Shown here: in pieces, positions 25,081 through 33,500 of the stretch
How positions within the stretch are numbered: the first letter of the stretch is position 1
Layout of the letters: every line of letters begins with the position of its first letter
Assembly: GCA_937910235.1 (NCBI GenBank)
Contig: CALENB010000492.1
Location: 1 to 43,859 of the forward strand
Length of the DNA stretch: 43,859 bases
Source: an uncultured Myxococcales bacterium
GTDB lineage: Bacteria; Myxococcota_A; UBA9042
Direction of reading: 5' to 3'
Notes under the pieces: generated by a model
The model's input: the letters and a program-made list of their open reading frames with translations, nothing else
Database searches by the model: none
Told to the model about the DNA's origin: nothing
Position numbers and translations under genes: made by a program

Positions 25081-25835
25081 GCGGCATGAATCACGACCCT
25101 TCAACCTATCACTCCCACAAATCGGTCTACGTGAAGACCGCGGCGGTCCTCACGGCCGTCACGGCCGCAGAGATCGGGCTGCTCTTCGTCCCAGCGCTCA
25201 AGTTCGCGTTCGTGCCGCTGCTGGTCATCATGGCCGTGTACAAGTTCGCGGTCGTCGTCGGCACCTTCATGCACTTGAAGAGCGACAAGAACGTGTTCCG
25301 CGTCGTCTTTGTTGCGCCGGTCTTCATGGCTATCGCGATGATCTACGTGGTCGGACTGCTCGCGGTCCCGCACTTCGGCGCGCTGGGTGACGGCTACGTC
25401 CGTCTGGCGAACGACAAGAGCCACGACGAGCGGATGGGCCTCGGCGAGTACTCGCCAGCGGCCATCGCTGCGCGCGACAACAAGCTGCCGCACCTGACCA
25501 AGGAGCGGTACGCCAAGCTGTTCGCGGCGACGCAAGACTTCGCGGCCGGCGAGAAGCTGTGGGGTGCCAACTGCGCCTCCTGTCACCGCGCCGACGGTGG
25601 CGGCCAGCCGGGTCTCGGTCCGAACATGACCGACGACTGCTACATGCACGGAGGCACGGTGTATGACTTGGTGAACACCATCACCAACGGCGTCAAGGGC
25701 AAGGCGATGATCGCCTTCAAGAGCTCGCTGTCCGAAGCGGAGATCGACCAAGTCGCCCTCTACGTTCGTGGCATGCGCGGCAAGAATGTGGCCAAGGGCA
25801 AGAAGTGCGAGGGCGACAAAGTTGCCGCCAAGTAG
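25077..25835 (+). CDS. Oxidase subunit IV fused to a cytochrome c domain
   Basis: A 252-residue two-part protein. Residues 1 to about 100 resemble the three-helix subunit IV (CyoD/CtaF, prokaryotic COX4): YVKTAAVLTAVTAAEIGLLF, VYKFAVVVGTFMHLKSD and VFMAIAMIYVVGLL. The helices are followed by a linker (about 100-150) and a class I cytochrome c domain with CASCH near residue 166, GLGPNMTDDCYMHGG and GKAMIAFKSSLSEAEI, the Met being a candidate axial ligand. With the heme on subunit II, the oxidase would carry two covalently attached c-type hemes. The start overlaps the ctaE stop, so stoichiometric translation is likely. The domain assignments are firm; the electron path is inferred. Confidence 0.88.
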   Translation: MSGMNHDPSTYHSHKSVYVKTAAVLTAVTAAEIGLLFVPALKFAFVPLLVIMAVYKFAVVVGTFMHLKSDKNVFRVVFVAPVFMAIAMIYVVGLLAVPHFGALGDGYVRLANDKSHDERMGLGEYSPAAIAARDNKLPHLTKERYAKLFAATQDFAAGEKLWGANCASCHRADGGGQPGLGPNMTDDCYMHGGTVYDLVNTITNGVKGKAMIAFKSSLSEAEIDQVALYVRGMRGKNVAKGKKCEGDKVAAK

Positions 25836-25884
25836 ACTTGGATAGACTTGGACGCCGCCCGCCGCCCGAGCCCGGAGCGGAACC

Positions 25885-26895
25885 ATGAGCAGCTACCCCC
25901 CAAACCGACCCCTCAAACTGCAGCTACGCGCCCTCCTCGCCACGCTCGCGATGACGGCGTCGACGCTACTGCTGACGCTGCCGAGCCTCGTCTGGGCCCA
26001 TCCCTCCGGCCTGCCAGCGCTACGCCGCCGGGCTGACTACTTCGTCGCGACGTCTGACGATTGGCTGTTCTGGGATTTCCACCCCTCCATCGTCATCGGC
26101 ATCCTCGCCATGACCGCGCTCTATACGCTCGGCATCACGCGCTGGCGCAAGCGGTACGGCTGGGCCGACGAGATTGACAAGGGTCGCGCCGCGTTGTTTT
26201 ACAGCTCGATGGTGTTGCTCTGGTTCACGCTGGACGGCCCGCTGCATCATCTCAGCGACGAGCTGCTCTTTTCGGCGCACATGATTCAGCACCTCGTGCT
26301 CCAGCTCGTGTGGGCGGGCATGTTTGTGCTGAGCATGCCAGGCTGGCTGCTGCGGCCCCTGGTCAAGAACCCGCGCGTTCGGCGGCTGGCGGTCTGGCTG
26401 ACGCGGCCGACCCAGGCGTTCATTCTCTACAACGCGGTCACCTGGGTGTGGCATTTCCCGGCGATGTACAATCTGGCGCTTGAGGCCCACGAGTTTCACA
26501 TTATGGAGCACCTGCTCTTCATGAGCACCGCGGTGATCTTCTACTGGCCGCTGCTGAGCCCGCTGGAGGAGGTGCCACGACCCACGCACGGCCCGCTGCT
26601 GCTCTACGTTTTTGCCAACATGGCGGCCATGAAGTCGCTCGGCGTGTTCATCAGCATGCAGAACGAGGTCATCTACACCTACTACCTTAAGGCGCCGCGC
26701 GTGTGGGGGCTCACGGCCATCTCCGACCAGCAGATCGGCGGGATGTTGATGTGGCTGCCGGGCGGCCTGATTCTGTGGGGTGGCCTCGGCTACGTCTTCT
26801 TCCAGTGGGCGATGAAGGGCACACCCGCCCGCGGGACCACAGGCATCGCGCACATCGACGCGGCACGGGCGGCGCGGGCGCAGGAGTTGTCATGA
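25885..26895 (+). CDS. ctaG: Cytochrome c oxidase assembly factor CtaG (caa3 type)
   Basis: A 336-residue membrane protein of the CtaG_caa3 family, needed for assembly of caa3 oxidase in Bacillus and not related to the Cox11-type CtaG. It has a hydrophobic signal ending near LVWAHPSG and about seven membrane segments. Histidine-bearing helices are visible: LDGPLHHLSDELLFSAHMIQH, YNAVTWVWHFPAMYN and HIMEHLLFMSTA, likely metal or heme-adjacent sites. GGAGCGGA precedes the ATG. Its stop overlaps the following start as ATGA. It lies in the oxidase operon 49 bases after subunit IV. Confidence 0.9.
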   Translation: MSSYPPNRPLKLQLRALLATLAMTASTLLLTLPSLVWAHPSGLPALRRRADYFVATSDDWLFWDFHPSIVIGILAMTALYTLGITRWRKRYGWADEIDKGRAALFYSSMVLLWFTLDGPLHHLSDELLFSAHMIQHLVLQLVWAGMFVLSMPGWLLRPLVKNPRVRRLAVWLTRPTQAFILYNAVTWVWHFPAMYNLALEAHEFHIMEHLLFMSTAVIFYWPLLSPLEEVPRPTHGPLLLYVFANMAAMKSLGVFISMQNEVIYTYYLKAPRVWGLTAISDQQIGGMLMWLPGGLILWGGLGYVFFQWAMKGTPARGTTGIAHIDAARAARAQELS

Positions 26896-27371
26896 ACCGA
26901 CCGCACGCATCAGCGGTGCTCGTGGTAACGGCGGCGCTCCTGTTCGGCCTCAGCGGCTGCAATAGGCCCGCAAATCCGGGCGCTGAGGGCCATGGCGTGA
27001 CGCCTGTGAAGGCCCCGCATGTGCCGGGTCAAGCCAACGTGGTGGGCAAGGGCACGCGTTTTGCTGCCGCGCTGTTTTTCACGCCCGCGGAGCCGAAGGT
27101 GTCGCAGCTCTTCACCGTGCGCACGGTGGTGACTACGGCGGACGGCGCCGCCGTGAAGGCTGACGCCGTGACGGTCGACGCGACGATGCCGGCCCATGGT
27201 CACGGCATGATGACGAAGCCGCAGCACAAGCCCACCGCGGATGGCGCCTGGCAGACGGACGGCATGAAGCTGCACATGCACGGCAGATGGGTCTTTGAGG
27301 TGATGGTGCGGGTGGGCGCCGAGACCGAGACGCTCAAGATCCCGTTCGATCAACCACCCGAGGCGCTCTAG
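26892..27371 (+). CDS. YtkA-like lipoprotein
   Basis: A 159-residue predicted lipoprotein: MNRPHASAVL begins a short signal ending in FGLSGC (Cys23). The mature part is an Ig-like beta domain of the YtkA/FixH-like kind, with the His/Met-rich patch MPAHGHGMMTKPQHKPT and, later, MKLHMHGRWVFEVMVRV. These residues could bind copper, which fits its place between CtaG and Sco in an oxidase operon; the metal role is inferred. The chosen start overlaps the ctaG stop (ATGA). The next gene begins two bases after its stop. Confidence 0.8.
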   Translation: MNRPHASAVLVVTAALLFGLSGCNRPANPGAEGHGVTPVKAPHVPGQANVVGKGTRFAAALFFTPAEPKVSQLFTVRTVVTTADGAAVKADAVTVDATMPAHGHGMMTKPQHKPTADGAWQTDGMKLHMHGRWVFEVMVRVGAETETLKIPFDQPPEAL

Positions 27372-27372
27372 G

Positions 27373-28662
27373 ATGGCAGCGCGCCGACGCCGGCTCGCCA
27401 GCGCCACGCTGCTCGCCCTCGGCCTCACGCTGCTCAGCGGCGGCTGCGACGACAAGGTCGACCGCGACGGGCCTTGGAATCCGAGCGAGCTGCGCCTGAT
27501 CGGCAGCCTGTCGCCTGTGCCGGCGCCCCTGCCGAGCCCGGGAAATCGCTTCGCCGACGACAGCCACGCCGCCGCCCTGGGCCACGCGCTGTTCTTCGAC
27601 CCCCGCATGAGCGCCGACGGCAAGGTCGCCTGCACCACCTGCCACGTGCCGGCGCGCTACTTCACCGACGGCCGCAGCCTCGCCCGCGGCGTTGGCACCA
27701 CCGACCGTCACGCGCCGAGCGTTGTGGGCAGCCAGTGGTCGCCGTTTCAGTTCTGGGACGGTCGGAAAGACAGCTTGTGGGCCCAGGCGATGGGGCCTAT
27801 CGAGAGTGACGTGGAGCACGACTTCACCCGCACCGGCGTGGCGCACCACGTGTACCAGCGCTATCGCCCGGCGTACGAGGCCGTGTTTGGCGCCTTGCCG
27901 CCGATGACCGACGCTGGGCGCTTCCCCAAGCAGGCGCGACCCCATCGTTTCGACGACGCGCATCCCGAGCACAAGGCCTGGCTGGCCATGGCGCCGAGTG
28001 ACCGCGTCGCCGTGAACCACATCTTCGCCAACGTCGGCAAGGCCATCGAGGCCTACGAACGCAAGCTGCTGCCCCGCCCTGCCCCATTCGATGCCTACGT
28101 CGCCGCGCTGCAAGCCGGAGATCCCAAGGGCGGCGACCACCTTGGCCCAGAGGCCCGTCGCGGATTGCGCGCGTTCATCGGCCGCGCGCAGTGCGTCAAC
28201 TGCCACAACGGCCCGCTGTTCACGGACCGAGGGTTTCACAACATCGGGCTGCCCCCAGCCAAGGGCGCCAGCGGCGTCGACATGGGCCGCACAGACGGCG
28301 CGGACGAGGTGAAGAAGGACCTGTTCTCCTGCGGCGGCGCGTTCAGCGACCAGAAGATCTGCGACGAGCTGCGTTTTCTCGACCCCCGCTTCGAGGACTT
28401 TCTCGGCGCCTTCAAGACACCGACGCTGCGCAACGTCGCAAAGACAGGGCCCTACATGCACAGCGGCCAGTTCGCCTCACTCGCCGAGATCATCGACTTC
28501 TACCAGCAGCTGCCTGGCAAGCCGCAGATCGGCCACCGCGACCTCGTGCTCAAGCAGATCGACCCGACGGTGCCTGCGGCCGAGCTCATCGCGTTTCTCG
28601 AATCGCTGACAGGGCCACTTCCTGACGCCAAATGGCTAACCGCCCCGGCTGGAGCACGCTAG
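27373..28662 (+). CDS. Di-heme cytochrome c peroxidase / MauG family lipoprotein
   Basis: A 429-residue exported protein with lipobox LLSGGC (Cys25) and two c-heme sites, CTTCH (87-91) and CVNCH (274-278). Family blocks are GHALFFDPRMSADGKVACTTCH, RHAPSVVGSQWSPFQFWDGR, FANVGKAIEAYERKL, and FKTPTLRNVAKTGPYMHSG with the conserved YMHSG near the second heme. Bacterial di-heme peroxidases reduce hydrogen peroxide in the periplasm using cytochrome c; MauG relatives oxidise protein residues. It starts two bases after the YtkA-like gene and is directly followed by sco, so it is part of the oxidase operon. It may detoxify peroxide near the oxidase or act in maturation; this is inference. Confidence 0.9.
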   Translation: MAARRRRLASATLLALGLTLLSGGCDDKVDRDGPWNPSELRLIGSLSPVPAPLPSPGNRFADDSHAAALGHALFFDPRMSADGKVACTTCHVPARYFTDGRSLARGVGTTDRHAPSVVGSQWSPFQFWDGRKDSLWAQAMGPIESDVEHDFTRTGVAHHVYQRYRPAYEAVFGALPPMTDAGRFPKQARPHRFDDAHPEHKAWLAMAPSDRVAVNHIFANVGKAIEAYERKLLPRPAPFDAYVAALQAGDPKGGDHLGPEARRGLRAFIGRAQCVNCHNGPLFTDRGFHNIGLPPAKGASGVDMGRTDGADEVKKDLFSCGGAFSDQKICDELRFLDPRFEDFLGAFKTPTLRNVAKTGPYMHSGQFASLAEIIDFYQQLPGKPQIGHRDLVLKQIDPTVPAAELIAFLESLTGPLPDAKWLTAPAGAR

Positions 28663-29358
28663 ATGTCGCACCCGAAGCTCCCGACGCACCAAATGCACCG
28701 GAAGATCCAGCCCTCACGACATGCACGCTGGCAGATCGCGCTGGTCATCCTGGCGGCGGCGCTGCTGGTCGGATGCGGCGATCCACCGCCACCGGAGCTG
28801 GCCGAGCAGCCCATGGGCACCCTGCCGGCGTGGGCTTTCACCAACGAACGCGGCCGACCGATTGGCACCAAGGAGCTGGCCGGGGAGCCGTACGCGGTCA
28901 ACTTCCTGTTCACCTCGTGCCCAACCTCGTGCCCACCCCTGGCGCAAGCGACGGCGAAGCTGCAGGCGATGATGGGCGAATGGCGCAAGACGGGCGGCCC
29001 GCGATTGGTGAGCATCTCGGTCGATCCTGCGTCGGACACCCCCGAAGCGCTGCGCACCTTCGCCCGCAAATACGGCGCGAAAGCGAGCCTCTGGACCTTC
29101 GCCCGAGCGGACTATGCGACGATGGAGAAGCTCGTGGTGGAGGGCTTCTATCAACCCATCGTGCGCAAAGACCGCAAACCCGGCACGCCCGTCGCCGCCA
29201 TCGCTGACACGCCGACCCCGGTCGACACGGCCCACGGCATCCGCTTTGTGCTGATCGACGGCATGGGGCGGATGCGTGCGCTCTATGAAAAAGACGACGC
29301 CTCGCTCGCCAAGCTCGACCACGCGCTGCGCTGGCTGAGTGAGCATCCCGGCAAGTAG
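28663..29358 (+). CDS. Sco1/SenC-type copper chaperone, lipoprotein
   Basis: A 231-residue thioredoxin-fold protein that delivers copper to, or reduces, the CuA site of subunit II. It has a lipobox LLVGC (Cys38). The metal-binding set is complete: Cys86-PTS-Cys90 and His191 in TAHGIRFVLID. Other blocks are YAVNFLFTSCPTSCPPL, VSISVDPASDTPEALR and KYGAKASLWTF. Its ATG follows the stop of the peroxidase gene without a gap. Located in the oxidase operon as expected. Confidence 0.93.
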   Translation: MSHPKLPTHQMHRKIQPSRHARWQIALVILAAALLVGCGDPPPPELAEQPMGTLPAWAFTNERGRPIGTKELAGEPYAVNFLFTSCPTSCPPLAQATAKLQAMMGEWRKTGGPRLVSISVDPASDTPEALRTFARKYGAKASLWTFARADYATMEKLVVEGFYQPIVRKDRKPGTPVAAIADTPTPVDTAHGIRFVLIDGMGRMRALYEKDDASLAKLDHALRWLSEHPGK

Positions 29359-29388
29359 GGACGTGGTGCACACGCCGAGAGGAGCCCC

Positions 29389-30243
29389 ATGGCTGACGAG
29401 ACCCCAGCGACTGACGCGATCGATCCTGCGACCTGGACAGGCCCGTGGAAGCGACGATTCCGCCCGAATCTGTGGCTAAGCCTGATCGCCCTGGCGATGT
29501 TGGTCATGCTGGTCATGCTCGGCAATTGGCAGCGCGGTCGGTACTACGAGGCGATCGCCGGGCTGAAGCGGCACGCCGACCAATACCAAGGCAAACCGCC
29601 GCTGACCCGCCTGGGCGAGGTACCAGGCGAGGCCGACAGTCGGGACCGACTCGCCGGGCTGCAGTACCGCCGCGCCAAGCTGACGGGCACGCTCGAGGTC
29701 GACAAGGCCCAGCTGCTGACGGCGCGGTACGTGCTGGGCCAGCGGGGGTACGGGGTGATGATGCCGATGAAGGTGGCAGGCGGGCCCCTGCCGCGCATCC
29801 TGGTGCACCTCGGCTGGCTGCCGCAGGACAAGGTCGCCGCCTACCTCAAGGAGGTCGAGGCCAAACCGGAGCGCACCGTCGAAGGGCGGCTGCACATCAC
29901 GCCGTCCGCGCCAGAACGGCGTCCAACCGGGGAATTCGCGGGAAAACCGACGTGGGTGCGGGCGTATCCCAAGGGGTTGGCGAAGACGATTGAAGGCCTC
30001 GAGCCGCGGCTGCTGCTCCAGGTCGGCACGCTGGCGGTGGGCAAACCCATGGACGTCGATCGGCTGCCCTATGATGGGTTTGTGCACCCCGTTCGGATCG
30101 CGCCGAGCAAACACGTCGAATATGCGGCGACTTGGTACGGGCTGGCGGGCACGTTGGTGCTGGTGTGGATCGCGCTCAGTCTGACGAAGGTGCCGCTGGT
30201 GGTGGTTGACGGTGTCAGACACGTCCTGTTTCCTCTTTCATAA
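29389..30243 (+). CDS. SURF1-family oxidase assembly protein
   Basis: A 284-residue membrane protein with one helix at each end (about residues 28-46 and 243-262) enclosing a periplasmic domain. SURF1 assists heme a insertion into subunit I. Signatures are LGNWQRGRYY after the first helix, LQYRRAKLTGTLE, ILVHLGWLPQDK and the C-terminal HVEYAATWYGLAGTLVLVWIA. AGAGGAG precedes the ATG. It is the last gene of the operon. Oddly, the final ten codons and the stop are formed by one arm and the loop of a long perfect palindrome, so the C-terminal tail may derive from an inserted element. Confidence 0.9.
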   Translation: MADETPATDAIDPATWTGPWKRRFRPNLWLSLIALAMLVMLVMLGNWQRGRYYEAIAGLKRHADQYQGKPPLTRLGEVPGEADSRDRLAGLQYRRAKLTGTLEVDKAQLLTARYVLGQRGYGVMMPMKVAGGPLPRILVHLGWLPQDKVAAYLKEVEAKPERTVEGRLHITPSAPERRPTGEFAGKPTWVRAYPKGLAKTIEGLEPRLLLQVGTLAVGKPMDVDRLPYDGFVHPVRIAPSKHVEYAATWYGLAGTLVLVWIALSLTKVPLVVVDGVRHVLFPLS

Positions 30244-30269
30244 AGAGGAAACAGGACGTGTCTGACACC
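30211..30269. repeat. Perfect palindrome, 28-bp arms and 3-base loop; probable hairpin terminator or REP-like element
   Basis: Bases 30211-30238 are the exact reverse complement of 30242-30269, with loop CAT at 30239-30241. The arms start GGTGTCAGACACG and end CCTCTTT. The stop codon of SURF1 (TAA) spans loop and right arm. No T tract follows, so a classic intrinsic terminator is not obvious, but the fold would be extremely stable. A perfect repeat containing the smaller palindrome GTGTCAGACAC suggests a repetitive extragenic element; no second copy is seen in this window. Confidence 0.9.
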
Positions 30270-30594
30270 AGGGGCCGCTCGACGCGCTCCATGATTGGGT
30301 CCATCATGGTCTCTCCCGTTATCATCAACCCCGTGTAATTATAGTTTGATGACAGAAGTTGGACGAGAACTGAGGATATTTTGCGTCACACACGGTGGAG
30401 ATCTAGCAGACGACTGGCGAGATCCGCGTTAGCGGCGTCGTCCAATGACTTGATGACGACTGTTTGGAAGGAGTTAACGTGAGACCGGCTTCAGACAGTG
30501 GATCTCCCGGATCTCCACCACGTCGTGGTAACATCGACAATTTCGCCGCGGTCGCTCAGCCACCGACGAATTCAGTGATAACAAGGAGCTTGGC
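30270..30594. other. AT-richer intergenic region before the giant lipoprotein gene
   Basis: About 325 bases with no convincing gene. A smaller inverted repeat, CCATGAT-N7-ATCATGG, lies at 30289-30309. An AT-rich stretch (GTAATTATAGTTTGATG near 30335-30352) is the likeliest promoter area for the gene downstream, but I cannot assign -35 and -10 elements with confidence. GC content here is clearly lower than in flanking genes. Confidence 0.45.
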
Positions 30595-33500
30595 TTGAAC
30601 ATGGTCGTAGTCCGCCGGTTTGCGTGCGTCGTCACCGTCTTTTTGGCTTGCATGGCTTGCGACGACGCGGTTGGCCCGGCGTCTGGTGACGGGCAGACCG
30701 CCGTCGCGGGCCAGGACATCGGCGTCGAGGGCGGGGCTTTGAATCCCGAGGCTTGTCAGGTGGAGGGGGCGCTCTGCGATGATTTGGATGCCTGCACCAT
30801 CCTAGATCGCTGTAAAGCTGGCGTCTGCACAGCCGGACCCAACATCTGTGACTGCCGCGCCGACGCCGACTGCCCGGCGGGCGATCTCTGTCTGGGGTCG
30901 TCAACCTGTGACACGAGCAAGCTGCCCTATCGCTGTCGCCATGTACCCGGCAGCGCCGTGGACTGCGGGCCCGATGCGTTTGGCAGCTGCATCCGCACGC
31001 GTTGCGACCCGCAATCTGGCACGTGCAAACCGACCTCTCGGCCCGATGGCGCCCTCTGTATAGGTTCGGCCTGCGCGGCAACGTCGACGTGCGCCGCGGG
31101 AAAATGCGTGGACGGCAGTAGTTTCTGCGCGTGCCAAACGAACAGTGATTGCCCGAAGAATCAGGATCTCTGCACGGGGCAGCGCTATTGCGACACCGCG
31201 GTATTCCCGCACGTATGTCGTATCAACACGAGCTCCGTCGTGGCGTGCAGCACCAACAACTCGCTGTGCGCGCCCAACGTCTGCGACCCCAACACCGGCG
31301 CGTGCGCACCAAACCCCGTCGAAGACACGGTGCAGATCTGCATCGAGGGAGCCGGCTGCGTGCTCGAAAAAGCCGCGCCCGAGGTGCCAAGTGGCGGTGG
31401 CGCCAAGACCTCACCGATTCTTTGCGATGACGGCGACATCTGCACGCAGAGCACCCAGTGTGGCAGCGGCACGTGCGCAGGCGGGAACAACGTGTGCGCC
31501 TGCACAAGTAGCGCAGACTGCGAGACACAAGAGGATGGCGACTACTGCAATGGCACGCTCTTCTGTGATTTGAAAACCCAGACATGCAAACTCAACCCAG
31601 CGACCATCGTGACGTGCCCGACGGCGGCCGACACCGCTTGTGTGAAGACCTCATGCGACAAACCAACTGGGCTGTGCACTGCAAAAAGCTTGAAAAACGG
31701 GACCGTTTGCGACGACGGCGAGGCCTGTAGCGCCGACGATGTTTGCGCTGCTGGCGTGTGTGTGGGCACGGTTAATGTCTGCAAGTGCAGCCAACACTCG
31801 CAGTGCACCGACAGTGACAACAACGCATGCAATGGCGGCGGCTGGTGCAACACGGCCCTTGGTTACTGCATGTCGAACCCGGCGACCGCGGTGTTCTGCC
31901 CGACCGCGGCGGAGACGACGTGCATGAAGAACGCGTGCCTCCCCCTCTCCGGGGCCTGCACGGAGACCGCGGTGGAGCGCACGAGTCTAATCTGCCCGAC
32001 CGCGGGCGTGTGTCGCCGCGAAGTGTTGCCCACGGCTGCGCCACCCAATGGTGTCTTCGCCTGCAGCGATGGCGACCCTTGTACGACCGGCGATTTGTGT
32101 GACTCGAGCGCGTGCACCCCTGGAAAACCCACCTGTTCCTGCCAGAGCGACGGCGACTGCACAGACGACGGCAACCTCTGCAATGGCGTGCCGTTTTGCG
32201 ATAAGACCGACCCCGCCAAGCCGGTCTGCAAGACGAACGCGGCGACCCAGATCACCTGCCCGACGGTGGGCGACACGGAATGTCTCAGCCACGGCTGCGA
32301 TCCGCAGACCGGCAAATGCGTCGCCAAACCCGCGGCGACCGGCGCGAGCTGCGACGACAAGAATCCGTGTACGAAGTCAGACGCTTGTCTGCTCGGACAG
32401 TGCAGCGGAGTCAACACGTGCGAGTGCCAATTCGACGTGGACTGCAAGGCGAAGGAGGACGGCAATCAGTGCAACGGCTCGCTGTACTGTGACAAATCCA
32501 AGGCCGACAAGCCGGTGTGCGCGATCAACCCGGCGTCCGTCGTGAAGTGCCCAGCAACGGCGCCGGTTTGCTTAACTTGGTCCTGTGTGACGGCCACGGG
32601 GCAGTGCGTGCTCGGACCCACGCCGGTCGGCTTGGCAGGCGCGATCACCGCGTGCAACGACGGCGATGCCTGCACGAACAAGGACGCTTGCGCGGCCGGC
32701 GTGTGTAGTGGCGACGCGAAGGATTGCAACGACAACAACGCCTGCACCGACGACACCTGCGTGGCCGGTAAGTGCGAGCACAAGAGCAAGGTGTGCGACG
32801 ACAACAACGCCTGTACGGCCGATGGGTGCAACGTGAAAACGGGTGTCTGCACCACGAACTCGCTCGTCAACAACGGGAAGGGCTGCGACAGCGACAACTC
32901 GGGCTGCACCGTCAACGATGTCTGCCTCGACGGCGTCTGCAAAGCTGGCGCGGGGGTCGCTTGTGCGCCTATCAAGAGCGCGGTGCCCTGCCGAACCACG
33001 GTCTGCTCGTCGACGGGATCGACGAGCTTTCAGTGCGTATTGACGACGTCGAAAGACGGCGCGTCGTGTGATGACGGCGACGGGTGCACGGGGGACGGCG
33101 CCTGCAAGAGTGGTGTGTGCGGCAAGAGCCAAGACGTGCTGCTGCATAGCCAACTGCTGCTGCTGCCCGATGCGGTGAAGTACACGCGCCAAAGCACCGG
33201 TCACGCGATGTACATTGACGTGCAGGGCAACGCCACGGTGGCCGGTCGGTACTTTGATGCCGACGGGAAGGGCTGGTGGCTTGGCCAGGTCGCGCCGACG
33301 GGCAAGGTCTCTCAGCGCTGCGTCGTTAGCGTCGACGCCGCGAGCTTCGACGCGGTCCCAGTGGGCGCCTTCTCAGCGAGCAATGGTCGCTCGATGTTGG
33401 TTGGATCAACCGGAGACGACGCCACCGGACTCGCCGTGACCACGGTCCGCGTTTCGCCCGCCTGCAAGCTTGAAAGCGCCGTGTCTGTCGGTTCAACAGA

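Noticed and set aside
26703-26891. Upstream extension of the YtkA-like gene inside ctaG
   Set aside because: It would destroy the lipoprotein signal; the ATG at 26892 overlaps the ctaG stop and begins a normal signal peptide.
30215-30307. A 30-codon frame on the minus strand across the palindrome, with GGGAGAG before its ATG
   Set aside because: Its translation simply reads through both palindrome arms, so it is better explained as part of the repeat element than as a gene.
30760-33130. Regularly spaced similar sequences that might suggest a CRISPR or DNA repeat array
   Set aside because: They are diverged codons of protein-level cysteine modules, not identical DNA repeats with unique spacers.
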